Positions 9,301-18,441 are shown, numbered from the stretch's first letter. The stretch is 50,869 nt of DNA from JAKAGZ01 sp964412105 (GCA_964412105.1 CAYPNM010000025.1:1-50869), one strand, 5' to 3'. Program-made: numbers and translations. The notes: generated by a model from the letters alone, not told the origin.

Positions 9301-9615
9301 CTTGCAGAAAAACTTCAGGATATCTGGCTGAAATTTAATAGGGATTCAGATCATCCCAGCGCTGAAGAAGCTCCTCCATCGCCTGTAACGTTTAATGAAA
9401 GACTGGGGACGCTTGCTTATACTCATTTCCGTTCTACATCCGGAATAACACAGAATGAAAAGAATGCTTACAATATTCTTATGGAAGAATTTCCTCCTGT
9501 GCTAAATCAGATTAAAAAACTTTATAATGAAGATTTAAAGAGTCTGGATGCAGAGCTTGAGAAGTACAATGCGCCATGGACACCCGGCAGAATTCCTGAT
9601 TGGAAGATTAAATAG
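6343..9615 (+). CDS. Secreted sortilin/VPS10-like BNR-repeat beta-propeller protein
   Basis: 1090 residues with a signal peptide (1-21, LTKITLLIVLSFTTLNFAQ). Residues about 45-740 are a long propeller with repeated Asp-box (BNR) turns such as STDAGKTWKN, TTDGGKTWKK and STDGGETWDK, like the Sortilin N-terminal domain family common in Bacteroidota. Residues about 770-1090 form a separate domain with a strand-rich part (MPGTYNVKISM) and helices. No sorting signal of the T9SS type is seen at the C-terminus, so it is probably periplasmic. Many relatives are annotated as glycosyl hydrolases, but no catalytic evidence is visible here. The bidirectional hairpin at 9626 ends it. Confidence 0.85.
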   Translation: MLKLTKITLLIVLSFTTLNFAQKNKEEAPKDSLNSATFSGLKLRNIGPAFNSGRISDFAVNPKDHSEYYVATASGGIWKTNNSGTTFKSVFDKYGAYSIGCIVIDPNNPYVVWTGTGEHNSQRALGYGDGVYKSTDAGKTWKNMGLKDSRQIGGIVIDPRNSNVVFAAAEGSVWGPGGDRGLYKTTDGGKTWKKVLDISENTGVSNILFDPRNPDVMYATSEQRRRHVFTKIGGGPESKVYKSTDGGETWDKIMTGLPNVDLGGMGIALSPVNPDVIYLIVEAADDKSGFFRSTNRGASWEKMSDHASSGQYFNVIYCDPKNVDKVYSLETVSKVTLDGGKTWRPIGNNARHVDDHAMWIDPDFTDHFLIGGDGGVYETFDGGKNYIFKDNLPITQFYRVTTDNTKPFYYVYGGTQDNSSMGGPSATLSRDGIVNSDWFITSGGDGFWSAVDPENPDIVYAEAQYGNMVRYDRASGEAVDIRPEPLKGELTFKWNWDTPLFISPHNHIRLYTAANKVFRSDDRGDSWQEISGDLTTGTDRNTWKVMGKYWSIDAVAKDKSTSLWGTIVSLVESPVKENLLYAGTDDGLIQVSEDAKTWRKISEFPDVPKYTYVSDIEPSKFDENVVFASFDNTKRDDFTPYLLKSTDKGNTWTSISSNLPKNGAVHTIEQDFKDPDLLFAGTEFGIFFSIDGGKNWIQLKNGIPTISVKDIALQKRENDLVLATFGRGFYILDNYEPLREVNKELLAKESYVFPVKDALLYVPKSGRYGTGSTYFKAPNPDYGAVFTYYIKEVPKTLKEIRHEKEKELFKEGKPIPQPTDEQLRAEKDEIAPYMVFEIKDSTGSVIRKFTKAAKKGIQRENWDLRFESTNPVKADKNKFNPLAKESSSTLVMPGTYNVKISMVTRNGIKTIGEPVSFKVNPLNNTTLPAPQRNKLVAFQEKANQIVRTVRGTYNFLNGMIDRVADIKQALINTPDAPNELMIKADSLAEKLQDIWLKFNRDSDHPSAEEAPPSPVTFNERLGTLAYTHFRSTSGITQNEKNAYNILMEEFPPVLNQIKKLYNEDLKSLDAELEKYNAPWTPGRIPDWKIK

Positions 9616-9625
9616 AAAATTGATG

Positions 9626-9654
9626 AGGGGCATAGAAATATGCCCCTATTGATT
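9626..9654. terminator. Bidirectional terminator hairpin
   Basis: AGGGGCATA, GAAA tetraloop, TATGCCCCT (9626-9647) gives a nine-base-pair perfect stem between two convergent genes, with TTTT shortly downstream on the plus strand. Confidence 0.75.
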
Positions 9655-10332
9655 TTAAAAATGATATAAAATACACCTGTCAAAGGGAGCCCAAGTTGCT
9701 GTTTTGATCCCCATTAATTTTATGCCCTGGTTTGTCCAGTTATTACAGGTATTAATAAAATTATAGCTCTTACCGGATTCATAATAATTTTCATTTGAAG
9801 ATTTAAAGGGGACATTAATTGGGACATATTTACCATTTTTGTCTTTTATGAATGAATGCTCCAGGTAATTGATTAAAATTCTGTATTGCTCTTTTGTAAT
9901 TAAGATCTTTTTTGAAAGATCATTTTCTTCAGGACTGTTTTTCAAATAGATAATATGCATTAATGAAGCTGACGAAAAAAATAAAGCTTTTACCGCAATA
10001 TCTAATTTGAAATCCGACCACGTTGGAGTATTCAGGTAGAATTCCTTATCACCCCAGCCAAAAGAAATATATTTGAATGTAGAATCAACATAATTAAAAC
10101 CAGCTATTGGGAAGTCTTTTCCCCAATCTTTTAGCGATGTATGAACTGGTAATACGAAGTCGGTATGCACATTGTTTGATACAATGTAAATGGCAATTCC
10201 GCTGGTTGGCGGTTTATAATCTTCATTGGCTGGAAAAATTGTAAGCTGTAAGGCAATAAACAGGTATAAAAATATCAAGCCTAGGAATGTAATGACAGCA
10301 TTTCGAATCCATTTAATGATTCTTTTAATCAA
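9655..10332 (-). CDS. DUF2459/TIGR02117-family membrane-anchored protein
   Basis: 225 residues with one N-terminal membrane segment (about 10-33) and an outside domain. The stretches IVSNNVHTDFVLPV, FGWGDKEFYLNTPTW and NTCNNWTNQGIKLMGI are characteristic of the TIGR02117/DUF2459 family. The conserved His-Thr-Asp and Cys-Asn-x-Trp positions suggest a papain-like fold, but function is unknown. The start is TTG at 10332 with AAAGGA upstream. It is last in a three-gene run on the minus strand (11205 to 9655). Confidence 0.75.
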   Translation of the reverse strand: MIKRIIKWIRNAVITFLGLIFLYLFIALQLTIFPANEDYKPPTSGIAIYIVSNNVHTDFVLPVHTSLKDWGKDFPIAGFNYVDSTFKYISFGWGDKEFYLNTPTWSDFKLDIAVKALFFSSASLMHIIYLKNSPEENDLSKKILITKEQYRILINYLEHSFIKDKNGKYVPINVPFKSSNENYYESGKSYNFINTCNNWTNQGIKLMGIKTATWAPFDRCILYHF

Positions 10333-10370
10333 GAATTGATTCCTTTGGGTAAAACAATAATTATCACTAA

Positions 10371-10736
10371 CTAATAATTTTTTACTCTCCCGTAAGTTCC
10401 CTTATCCATCTCCAATATCTGTACAGTAATACTGAGTTTAAGTTTCTTAATTGATTTTGGGAAGAATCTCTTTAGTATTTCAATACAACCTTCTGAAATT
10501 TTTTTCTTTGAGGCTTTATCTTTTCCGCTTAGGATTGAGATTTTCAAGGCAACAAAAGCACGGTCCTGCTTTCCATTTCCGATTAAATAATTGTGATGAA
10601 CAATTACGCGGCTTTTAATGTCGTTCAATGAAAATAGCTTTGTCTCGACTAAGGCATTGTGAATGGCTTTTAAAATGGTATGATTATCGGGCTTATCCAA
10701 AACGTTGTCTGAGTATTCCAGCTCACAGTGCGGCAT
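10371..10736 (-). CDS. 5-carboxymethyl-2-hydroxymuconate isomerase-like tautomerase (CHMI family)
   Basis: 121 residues, the usual length of CHMI. After removal of Met1, Pro2 (MPHCELEYSDN) becomes the N-terminal catalytic proline of the tautomerase superfamily. The segments RVIVHHNYLIGNGKQDRAFVAL and KLSITVQILEMDKGTYGR match the family. CHMI works in homoprotocatechuate degradation, yet no other gene of that pathway lies nearby, so the true substrate may differ. It follows the BamE-like gene by 19 bp. Confidence 0.8.
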   Translation of the reverse strand: MPHCELEYSDNVLDKPDNHTILKAIHNALVETKLFSLNDIKSRVIVHHNYLIGNGKQDRAFVALKISILSGKDKASKKKISEGCIEILKRFFPKSIKKLKLSITVQILEMDKGTYGRVKNY

Positions 10737-10755
10737 TTTAATTTTCCCATTTTAG

Positions 10756-11205
10756 CTACTTTTTAGAACCTTCTTGCCAATCAGTAAGCACTGAGTTTTT
10801 AAAGAAATATGTAATATCTCCATAATACAGTTGTGTGAATATTCCCCAAGGATGTTTATCAGTGTGAGATTTATCAGGCTTACCCCATTCGTCTTCCAAC
10901 ATTTCAAGCGTCATACCCTTCCAGACTTTGCCTAAAGACATACGTGTTCCATTTTCCTTCCCATATTTTTTGATGTAGAGCTTCTGTTTAAGATCAGCTA
11001 ATTCATCCTGATTTACATTGGTCTTTTTTTCCAGTTCCGATAAATAATTTGTTAAACTATCAATCTCAGCCTTAACGCTTGAATTTGAAATTGCAAGCGA
11101 ATCTTTTAATAACATTAGACTGTCTTTTTCACTTTGATAATTTTGAGAATAGATTGTTGAGCTCAAAAACAACACAATTAAAAGAGGGAATAATTTTCTG
11201 GTCAT
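10756..11205 (-). CDS. Secreted BamE/OmlA-like small protein with coiled coil
   Basis: 149 residues: signal peptide (1-20, ending TIYSQ), a helical coiled-coil part (about 25-75, ISNSSVKAEIDSLTNYLSELE), then a compact domain. That domain contains LGKVWKGMTLEMLEDEWGKPD and LYYGDITYFFKNSVLTDW. The G-M-T...W-G-x-P pattern is the one seen in SmpA/OmlA/BamE-like domains, which often sit in the periplasm. It lacks a lipobox. Function is not known. Confidence 0.6.
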   Translation of the reverse strand: MTRKLFPLLIVLFLSSTIYSQNYQSEKDSLMLLKDSLAISNSSVKAEIDSLTNYLSELEKKTNVNQDELADLKQKLYIKKYGKENGTRMSLGKVWKGMTLEMLEDEWGKPDKSHTDKHPWGIFTQLYYGDITYFFKNSVLTDWQEGSKK

Positions 11206-11336
11206 AAAATTTTATTTATTATTGAGAGAATTTGTTGCTCAATAATAAAAGAAATTATTTGTTTTTACAAATTATTAGTTATAGTTAATAAGAAGTTTGA
11301 AAAGAATATTATTAGTATCAATAAGTCCAAAAAATT

Positions 11337-12686
11337 TTACTGATTCAAATCCATCAGTTGATCATCAAGTACAACATTGTATCTCCCTTTTTCAGGACCA
11401 TTTTCCAGTCTCAATACCCCTCGCGGGCAAACGGCTGCGCAGATACCGCATCCAACACAGGAAGAACGAATAATATTTTGCTTCCGCTGTGCATAGGCTC
11501 TAACATCGATCCCCATTTCACAGTAAGTAGAACAGTTTCCACAGGAGATACAGTGTCCGCCATTTGTGGTTATTCTAAATTTAGACTTAAATCTTTGAAA
11601 TAAACCCAAGATCGCAGCTAACGGACAACCAAACCTGCACCAGACCCTGCTTCCCAATACAGGATAGAACCCAACTCCTGTTATTCCCGAGAAAACGGCT
11701 CCGATTAAAAATCCATAAACTGCAGAAAAAGTATGTGAAAGACCCCCAAGAGTTTTTCCTCCTGTTGCAGAATTTATCCAGAGCAGGGCAGTTGTTACAA
11801 TGATGAAAACTAAAACAGAATGAATTGTCCACCTTTCAATCTTCCATGCTTTAAGTGATTTATCCGAAAGATGCCGAAAAGGATCGCCAGCTGTTTCTGC
11901 GAGCCCGCCACAGCCGCAAACCCAAGAACAATACCATCTTTTGCCAAAGAAGTACGAAAAGACAGGAACAACAATAAATGTCATTATAATTCCCCAGAAA
12001 ACCATAAAGTATCCAAGTGCGCCCGCAGTGTGAGTCAGGTAATGGACACTACCCGGAAAAAGATAGTCATATTTCAATGGCCAGAAGTAGCTGAAATAGT
12101 GTTCAGGTTTATTGAACATTATTAATAAAGACGGGATCAGGTAAGCAAATCCAAGCTGGAAAAACATAACAGAGAATGTTCTGATTAAATGATAGCGGCT
12201 GTGCCTGTATTTTATTATCATTTTTAATCCCATAAAAAGTACGGCAAGGGTATAGAACGTTCCATACAAGAACCATCGGTCCGCTTTTTCGCCGCGCAGA
12301 AAGGTGCTAATCGGATCAACAAGTCTGATCCAGTTTCCGATAAAGGAAGGGAACCAGTAAAGGAAGAAATAAAATGAAGTAATAATAATACCTGCAATCC
12401 AGGCAATCACTCCGCGTGACGTAAAGCTGTTGAAGAATATTTTGTTATTTTTAATTCCAGCCGGAGCTTCCCATATTACAGGTAAAGAATAAATTACTGC
12501 ACCAATTATTGAAAGACCAAAGCTTAGAAATAAAAACAGGTTAGGCATTATCATTGCGGTGCCGGTCAGGCTGACCAAAAGGAAAAATACTCCAACCAGA
12601 AAAATTCCCAATCCTGATTTCTTAATCCATTCTAATTTTGGACTTTCTTTGTAAACCTTAAAAGGTTCAATTTGAAGCGGCATCAT
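11337..12686 (-). CDS. Membrane-bound polyferredoxin (NosR/NapH-like 4Fe-4S protein)
   Basis: 449 residues with about seven to eight hydrophobic segments and two kinds of cysteine motif. Two NosR/NapH-type CxxxC motifs occur: WYCSWVCG, where Gly replaces the usual Pro, and VWCRFGCP. The C-terminal part (about 375-435) carries two ferredoxin clusters, CISCGNCSTYC and CVGCGICAAVCP. The protein should pass electrons between a cytoplasmic donor and the membrane. Its ATG overlaps the stop of the upstream FAD oxidoreductase by four bases (ATGA), indicating translational coupling and probably a shared complex. The electron partner beyond this pair is not visible. Confidence 0.8.
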   Translation of the reverse strand: MMPLQIEPFKVYKESPKLEWIKKSGLGIFLVGVFFLLVSLTGTAMIMPNLFLFLSFGLSIIGAVIYSLPVIWEAPAGIKNNKIFFNSFTSRGVIAWIAGIIITSFYFFLYWFPSFIGNWIRLVDPISTFLRGEKADRWFLYGTFYTLAVLFMGLKMIIKYRHSRYHLIRTFSVMFFQLGFAYLIPSLLIMFNKPEHYFSYFWPLKYDYLFPGSVHYLTHTAGALGYFMVFWGIIMTFIVVPVFSYFFGKRWYCSWVCGCGGLAETAGDPFRHLSDKSLKAWKIERWTIHSVLVFIIVTTALLWINSATGGKTLGGLSHTFSAVYGFLIGAVFSGITGVGFYPVLGSRVWCRFGCPLAAILGLFQRFKSKFRITTNGGHCISCGNCSTYCEMGIDVRAYAQRKQNIIRSSCVGCGICAAVCPRGVLRLENGPEKGRYNVVLDDQLMDLNQ

Positions 12687-14026
12687 GCTAATTCCTTGCT
12701 CAGTAAATCTTTTAAACCTCTTTTTGATTTTAACTTTAAGTTTACTTCCGGATTTTGTCTGTTGAATTCTGTAATGATTTCTCCTTCATGTTTCTCAAAA
12801 AATTCAGGATCAAAATTAGCCTGTGGCAAATGTTCCAGAATATATTCAATTGACTTTTTATTTTTTATCCATTTATCAAAAAGCTCATGTCTATACCGGA
12901 TTCCAAAAGTGTTCATTCCTACTAAAGAATGGTCATCATTTCTGAAGACAAATCTGACAGCTTTTTTGCCTGATTTGTGCTCCCAATAAAAATTAGTTTC
13001 ACCTTCGCGTGGCTGTGCCGCCACAAATCCGTATGTCTGATATTCGATATCCAGAAATTTAGCAGAGTTAAACCAGACACCTCTGTCATATTTAGTCCTT
13101 TTGCCACAGATAGTCTGCGCAAGCGCCTCACCCTGCATTCTTCCTGTATACCATAATTGTTCGAAGCGAAATCTTCCAGGCTCGCGTTCCTTAAATTCAA
13201 CACAATCACCGGCCGCGTAAACATCGGGAATATTTGTTTCGAGGTAGTTGTTTACCAGCACGCCGCCAGCAGTTTTAACCTTTGAGTTTTTTACCAAATC
13301 GATATTAGGGTGGACACCGGGAGTTAATCCTACTAACTGGCATATAATTTCTTCGCCTTTATCGGTTTTGACGGATTTGACTCTGCCGTTTTGGCCTGCG
13401 TTAATCTCTTTTAATTGCGTTCCAAGTTTCAGATCGAATCCATGTTCTAATATGTGTCGTGAAATTAAAATTGAATCTTCCCTTGGAAGTATGTTGCCCC
13501 AGTATAAATCCTCTCTTACCAAAAAGGTGACGTGAATTTTTCTTGAATGAAGCATTTCGGCCAGTTCGATTCCAATTAAACCTCCACCAACTATAATGGC
13601 GTGAGTAATATTTCTTGTATTTTCCTCAAGCAGTTCAACATCCTGCCAGCTATACAATCCCTGAACTCCGGGAAGATTCTGACCCGGCCAGCCATATCTA
13701 TTGGTTTTTGATCCGGTAGAGATTACAAGCTTATTATAAGAAATAATTGTGCCGTTATTAAGCTGTAAAGTTTTATTATCTGTGTTAATTGAATTAACGT
13801 GAGCGTGGATAAGTTCGATATTATTTTTCGTCCAGAACCAATCTTCATACGGTTTAATTTCTTTGAATCGCATTTGTCCCATATAAACATACATTAATGC
13901 TGTTCGCGAGAAAAAATACTTCGTCTCACTGGAAATGATCGTGATTTTCATGTCACTCATTTTTCGTACATGGCGGGCGGTAGTTACCCCTGCAATACCA
14001 TTGCCGATAATTACAAGATTATGCAC
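12683..14026 (-). CDS. NAD(P)/FAD-dependent pyridine nucleotide-disulfide-type oxidoreductase
   Basis: 447 residues with an FAD-binding GNGIAGVTTARHV at 8-20, an NAD(P)-binding GGGLIGIELAEML in the middle and VYAAGDCVEF near residue 290. This is the layout of the rubredoxin reductase/NirB N-terminal family, without the redox-active CxxxxC of disulfide reductases. The start is GTG at 14026 with GAGGT upstream. It is the first gene of the two-gene unit with the polyferredoxin, so it probably feeds NAD(P)H electrons to that membrane protein or takes them from it. Confidence 0.8.
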   Translation of the reverse strand: MHNLVIIGNGIAGVTTARHVRKMSDMKITIISSETKYFFSRTALMYVYMGQMRFKEIKPYEDWFWTKNNIELIHAHVNSINTDNKTLQLNNGTIISYNKLVISTGSKTNRYGWPGQNLPGVQGLYSWQDVELLEENTRNITHAIIVGGGLIGIELAEMLHSRKIHVTFLVREDLYWGNILPREDSILISRHILEHGFDLKLGTQLKEINAGQNGRVKSVKTDKGEEIICQLVGLTPGVHPNIDLVKNSKVKTAGGVLVNNYLETNIPDVYAAGDCVEFKEREPGRFRFEQLWYTGRMQGEALAQTICGKRTKYDRGVWFNSAKFLDIEYQTYGFVAAQPREGETNFYWEHKSGKKAVRFVFRNDDHSLVGMNTFGIRYRHELFDKWIKNKKSIEYILEHLPQANFDPEFFEKHEGEIITEFNRQNPEVNLKLKSKRGLKDLLSKELA

Positions 14027-14194
14027 AGTAGTACCTCGCAGATCTTATTTCTTAATCCTAACTAAGATAAAAATTATAACAAAAGTATGTCATTACTATA
14101 AAAATTTAATGGCTACCAACCAGGTAAGTCAAGTGACAGTAACATAAGTGAAATTAAAGAAGTTTGAAATGCAAATCTTATTAAGTAAGATTTG

Positions 14195-14734
14195 CTAATC
14201 CTCGTTACGTGCTGAAACGCCGAATATATTGAATTTAAAATCCTTTAATCTTGCTATGGCATCTTTAAGTTGATCCTTCCGCACATAAAATCTTGCCGGC
14301 TGAATCAGAGGATCGATGAGTGCAAAGTTTTGCCCGGAAATGTAATAATCAAATCCGCTATCGTCGAGAATTGAAATAGCGAGTGCAATATCACCCTGAT
14401 TCATTGTATCAAGCAAATGTGCAAATTCTTCGGCAAGCTTGTAACTAGGTGGTTTAGTGGTAAAATCTATAAATGCTTCGCATTTAGGACAATGGACTTT
14501 TCCTGATAGCCGTGCCTCCTCAGAAAGCTTAAATTCCTTTTTACAATTCGGGCATATTTGAATAGGTTTTAAAGATTCGCCCGGAATTTCTTTTTTTAAA
14601 GCTGCCTGGCATTTAGGTTTATTGCAATAATAATATTCCTTCCCTTCAGAAAGGCAGTCCTGGCAATAATGCTCACCGCAATTATGGCATATTGAAAAGG
14701 CTTCTCTGTCAGGATGATTTTTGCAGGTATTCAT
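14195..14734 (-). CDS. B-box-like zinc finger/DUF2007 signal-transducing protein
   Basis: 179 residues. The first 45 form a B-box-like zinc finger (CKNHPDREAFSICHNCGEHYCQDC). A second zinc ribbon (CPNCKKEF ... CPKCEAFIDF) follows at about 60-90. The C-terminal 70 residues (IALAISILDDSGFDYYISGQ ... RFYVRKDQLKDAIARL) are DUF2007-like, a small domain thought to act in signalling or protein turnover. I start at the ATG at 14734; a GTG four codons upstream (14746) is possible. Target unknown. Confidence 0.65.
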   Translation of the reverse strand: MNTCKNHPDREAFSICHNCGEHYCQDCLSEGKEYYYCNKPKCQAALKKEIPGESLKPIQICPNCKKEFKLSEEARLSGKVHCPKCEAFIDFTTKPPSYKLAEEFAHLLDTMNQGDIALAISILDDSGFDYYISGQNFALIDPLIQPARFYVRKDQLKDAIARLKDFKFNIFGVSARNED

Positions 14735-14900
14735 TGATTTTTCCACTTTAATATATTTTTATAAGATGTATTCAATTTAATTCTAAAACGGGTGTTTTTC
14801 AAATAAATAATTGGAGGTATTGCGCGCTAAATTTCTTGAACGACAACCTGTAAACCTATAATTTAGTTGAGCCTAAGATTTAAACATTTTATTCATTCTG

Positions 14901-16880
14901 ATGAAATTCGACAGAAAAGATTATAGCAACGAAACACTAATTGAGTTGTATATCGCCCTGCTTACGCCGAGAATAATTGAACAAAAAATGATTAACCTGA
15001 TCAGGCAGGGAAAAATTTCAAAATGGTTTTCGGGGATTGGTCAGGAAGCTATATCGGTCGGTTGTGCATACGCCTTAGCCGGCGATGAATTTATTTTAAC
15101 AATGCATCGGAATCTTGGGGTTTTTTCAGTTAGGAATGTTCCGCTCGGGAAATTATTTTCACAATTTCAAGGTAAGGCTAACGGATTTACTAACGGACGT
15201 GATCGTTCATTTCATTTCGGGACATTGAAACATCACATTATAGGAATGATTTCTCACCTTGGTCCTCAATTCGGTGTTGCAGATGGAATTGCCTTATGGA
15301 GTAAAATTCATAATGAAAAAAAGGTTACTCTTGTCTTTACCGGTGAAGGAGGCACAAGTGAGGGCGATTTTCACGAAGCAGTAAATGTTGCCGCTGTGTG
15401 GGATCTACCAGTAATCTTCTTAATTGAAAATAACGGCTATGGACTTTCAACACCAACCAGTGAGCAATTCAAATGTAAAAGTCTGGCTGATAAGGGAATT
15501 GGCTACGGCATTGAAGCCAGAACTATTGAAGGAAATAACATTCTTGAAGTTTATTCAACTATTAAGGAAATAGCCAAAGATATCAGGAAAAGTCCCAGAC
15601 CGGTTTTGATTGAAGCAATTACATTCAGAATGAATGGGCATGAGGAAGCATCCGGGACAAAATACGTTCCAAGTGAATTATTTGCTGAATGGATTAAGAA
15701 GGATCCAATTATGAATTACGAAAGGTTTCTTGTTAGGGAAAAAATTATTACGGAAACAATGATTAAAACTTTCGTAGAAAAAATTGAGAAGAATGTTAAC
15801 AATGAATGGGAAAGTGCGCTATATGAAGAAGATATTACAGTTGATACCAGAAAGGAATTAAAAGATGTATATGCCCCATTTTTACAAAAAGTGAAGAACC
15901 CCATATCAGAAAAGAAGAGCAAAAAAAGATTTGTTGATGCAATCAGTGATGCCCTCAATCAGAGCATGGAAAAATATAAAGACCTTATATTTATGGGTCA
16001 GGATGTTGCCGAATATGGTGGCGTCTTTAAGGTTACTGATGGGTTTGTAAAAAAGTTCGGAAAGAAAAGGGTTAGAAACACACCTCTTTGTGAGTCGGCA
16101 ATAATTGGGGCAGGACTTGGCTACTCAATATGCGGTGGAAAATCAATAGTCGAAATGCAGTTTGCCGATTTTGTATCCTCAGGATTTACACAGGTCATAA
16201 ACAATCTTGCAAAAACTCATTATCGATGGGGACAAAATGCAGATGTTGTAATTCGCATGCCTACAGGTGCGGGTGTTGAAGCAGGACCTTTTCATTCTCA
16301 ATCTGATGAAGCATGGTTTACTCATACACCCGGCTTAAAAGTAGTATATCCGTCTACTCCATTTGATGCAAAAGGTCTGCTGAATGCTGCAATCGAGGAT
16401 CCAAATCCAATAATGTATTTTGAACATAAAGCTCTTTATAGATCCATTCGTGAAGAAATTCCTGATGATTATTATACGATTGCGATAGGTAGAGCAAATT
16501 TAATAAGGGAGGGAAGTGATCTTTCGATTATAACTTACGGGATGGGTGTTCACTGGGCTATCGATGCACTCAGGGAATTTACAGAAATTTCGGCAGATCT
16601 TCTGGATTTGCGCAGTCTTCTTCCCTGGGATAAAGAAGCAGTAAAAAATTCTGTTAGAAAAACGGGAAAAGTAATTATTCTTCACGAGGATCGTCTAACC
16701 GGTGGAATTGGCGGTGAAATTTCAGCGTGGATAGGCGAAAATTGTTTTGAATTTCTTGATGCACCAGTTATGAGATGTGGTGGTTTAGATACTCCAATAC
16801 CTTTTGCGAAAAAACTTGAGAATAATTTTTTACCCGCTGAAAGGTTTAAAGAAAAATTGAAAATACTTTGGAAGTATTAA
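14901..16880 (+). CDS. Fused 2-oxoacid dehydrogenase E1 (alpha+beta)
   Basis: 659 residues joining both E1 subunits in one chain. The alpha half (about 1-325) has the thiamine-diphosphate motif from Gly148 (GEGGTSEGDFHEA) to Asn177-Asn178. The beta half (about 340-659) holds MGQDVAEYGGVFKVT, TPLCESAIIGAGLGYS and MPTGAGVEAGPFHSQSDEAW. It decarboxylates a 2-oxoacid (branched-chain 2-oxoacids or pyruvate) and passes the acyl group to an E2 lipoyl subunit. No E2 or E3 gene is in the window. It is convergent with citF with only a seven-base gap and no visible terminator. Confidence 0.85.
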   Translation: MKFDRKDYSNETLIELYIALLTPRIIEQKMINLIRQGKISKWFSGIGQEAISVGCAYALAGDEFILTMHRNLGVFSVRNVPLGKLFSQFQGKANGFTNGRDRSFHFGTLKHHIIGMISHLGPQFGVADGIALWSKIHNEKKVTLVFTGEGGTSEGDFHEAVNVAAVWDLPVIFLIENNGYGLSTPTSEQFKCKSLADKGIGYGIEARTIEGNNILEVYSTIKEIAKDIRKSPRPVLIEAITFRMNGHEEASGTKYVPSELFAEWIKKDPIMNYERFLVREKIITETMIKTFVEKIEKNVNNEWESALYEEDITVDTRKELKDVYAPFLQKVKNPISEKKSKKRFVDAISDALNQSMEKYKDLIFMGQDVAEYGGVFKVTDGFVKKFGKKRVRNTPLCESAIIGAGLGYSICGGKSIVEMQFADFVSSGFTQVINNLAKTHYRWGQNADVVIRMPTGAGVEAGPFHSQSDEAWFTHTPGLKVVYPSTPFDAKGLLNAAIEDPNPIMYFEHKALYRSIREEIPDDYYTIAIGRANLIREGSDLSIITYGMGVHWAIDALREFTEISADLLDLRSLLPWDKEAVKNSVRKTGKVIILHEDRLTGGIGGEISAWIGENCFEFLDAPVMRCGGLDTPIPFAKKLENNFLPAERFKEKLKILWKY

Positions 16881-16887
16881 AAAATCT

Positions 16888-18441
16888 TTACTTTATAACC
16901 TGATAAACGGAATCGAGCACAGTACCATCTACCCATTTAACTACTGCAACAACTTTGTTTCTGTTTAATTTAGGCTTTTCCGGTACTCCGCAAATCGAAT
17001 CTACTTCCTTTTTTATATCTTTTAAGGATTTAACCGGCAAAGTTGATTTTCTTAATGCCATTAGCAAATCTTTTCTTAATGGGTTAATTGCAATACCTCT
17101 TTCAGTAATTATGACATCAATCAATTCTCCCGGTCCGCATATAGTTATTACCTCATCAACTATAACGGGGATTCTATCTCTGAAAGCGGGAATTGCCAGA
17201 ATAGTACACTTTGAATAGAGGCAATTCTGCCAGCCCCCAATTCCATGCAGCAAATATCCATCCGAGTGAGTTACTACATTTGCATTAAAGTTAATATCAA
17301 CTTCAGTTGCGCCAAGCACGGCGACATCAACCATTGAAGCAAAATTCCCTTTACCGTGAAAATTATAACTGGTAAAAGGACTTGTATTCACGTGCTTCGG
17401 GTTTTCACGCATACTTCTCACGCCTTCAAGATCAAAAGTTTGTCCGTCTAAAATATAATCTGTGAGGCCTTCTTCAAGCATCTGCACAAGATATTTAGTA
17501 CTGCCACCCCGCATAAACCTGGCTTTAATATTTTTAGCTTTCATTCTTTCCTTTAAATAAAGAACGAATGCAAGGTTAGTTCCGCCGGCTCCTGCCTGCA
17601 GAGAAAAACCATTCTGCATAATTCCTGCTTCTTCAATAAACTGTGCAACATATTCGGCAATCAAGAGTCTGTCGGGAGATTTTGTTACTTCTGTTGTACC
17701 GGATACAATTTTTGTTGCATCGCCCAAGGAATCAATCTTAACCACATAATCGACATTGTTTCCCTGAATCTGCCAGGGAATGCAGGGGAACGGAACCAGA
17801 TTATCTGTCACGACAATAACATTGTTGGCATATTCCGAATCGACCAGAGCAAAACCAATTAAACCGCTGGCCGAAGGGCCGTTAACTCCGTTTGAATTTC
17901 CGAATTCGTCCGCTGTTGGCGCAGCAATTACAGCAATATCTATTTGTACTTCCCCATCCTGTACTGCCTGGTATCTCCCACCGTGTGATCGAAGAACCCC
18001 GATACCCTTCATTTTACCAAGGGAAGTAAATCTTCCGAGAGGACCATTCATGCTGCCTTCTATGTGATGAATTGTTCCATCTTCTAGATACTTAATTAAA
18101 TGCTGATGAACCGGAAAGGAGGCGCTTGGAAACCAGCGGATATTTTTTATCCCCATTTGTTTTATTGTATCAAAAAGATAGTTTGTTAAAGCATCACCGT
18201 TACGTAAATGATGATGGGTTGATATGGTCATACCATCTTTTAATCCACTTCTTCTTAATGCTTCTTTTAAGTTTTTGACTACTTTGTTTCCATCAGCGGG
18301 GAAATCTATACATGATTTTATAGGTGCACCGCTTTTTCTGCCAACAGGTTTATATCTATTTACACCTTTAAATGGAATTTGTTTCCGGCCGTTAATTTCT
18401 GTAGGTACTAATCTTCCAGCAGAATTTTTTACTAATTTCAT
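16888..18441 (-). CDS. citF: Citrate lyase alpha subunit (citrate CoA-transferase)
   Basis: 517 residues, the usual CitF length. Typical segments are GLKDGMTISTHHHLRNGD, EGSMNGPLGRF, GVNGPSASGLIGFALVDSEYA and ITICGPGELIDVIITERGIAINP. CitF exchanges acetyl for citrate on the acyl-carrier subunit. The next gene upstream in the operon is a CitD-CitE fusion, so all three lyase activities are present in two genes. An AGGA site precedes the ATG by six bases. Last gene of the six-gene minus-strand operon starting at 24889. The ligase and prosthetic-group genes citC, citX and citG are not in the window. Confidence 0.9.
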   Translation of the reverse strand: MKLVKNSAGRLVPTEINGRKQIPFKGVNRYKPVGRKSGAPIKSCIDFPADGNKVVKNLKEALRRSGLKDGMTISTHHHLRNGDALTNYLFDTIKQMGIKNIRWFPSASFPVHQHLIKYLEDGTIHHIEGSMNGPLGRFTSLGKMKGIGVLRSHGGRYQAVQDGEVQIDIAVIAAPTADEFGNSNGVNGPSASGLIGFALVDSEYANNVIVVTDNLVPFPCIPWQIQGNNVDYVVKIDSLGDATKIVSGTTEVTKSPDRLLIAEYVAQFIEEAGIMQNGFSLQAGAGGTNLAFVLYLKERMKAKNIKARFMRGGSTKYLVQMLEEGLTDYILDGQTFDLEGVRSMRENPKHVNTSPFTSYNFHGKGNFASMVDVAVLGATEVDINFNANVVTHSDGYLLHGIGGWQNCLYSKCTILAIPAFRDRIPVIVDEVITICGPGELIDVIITERGIAINPLRKDLLMALRKSTLPVKSLKDIKKEVDSICGVPEKPKLNRNKVVAVVKWVDGTVLDSVYQVIK

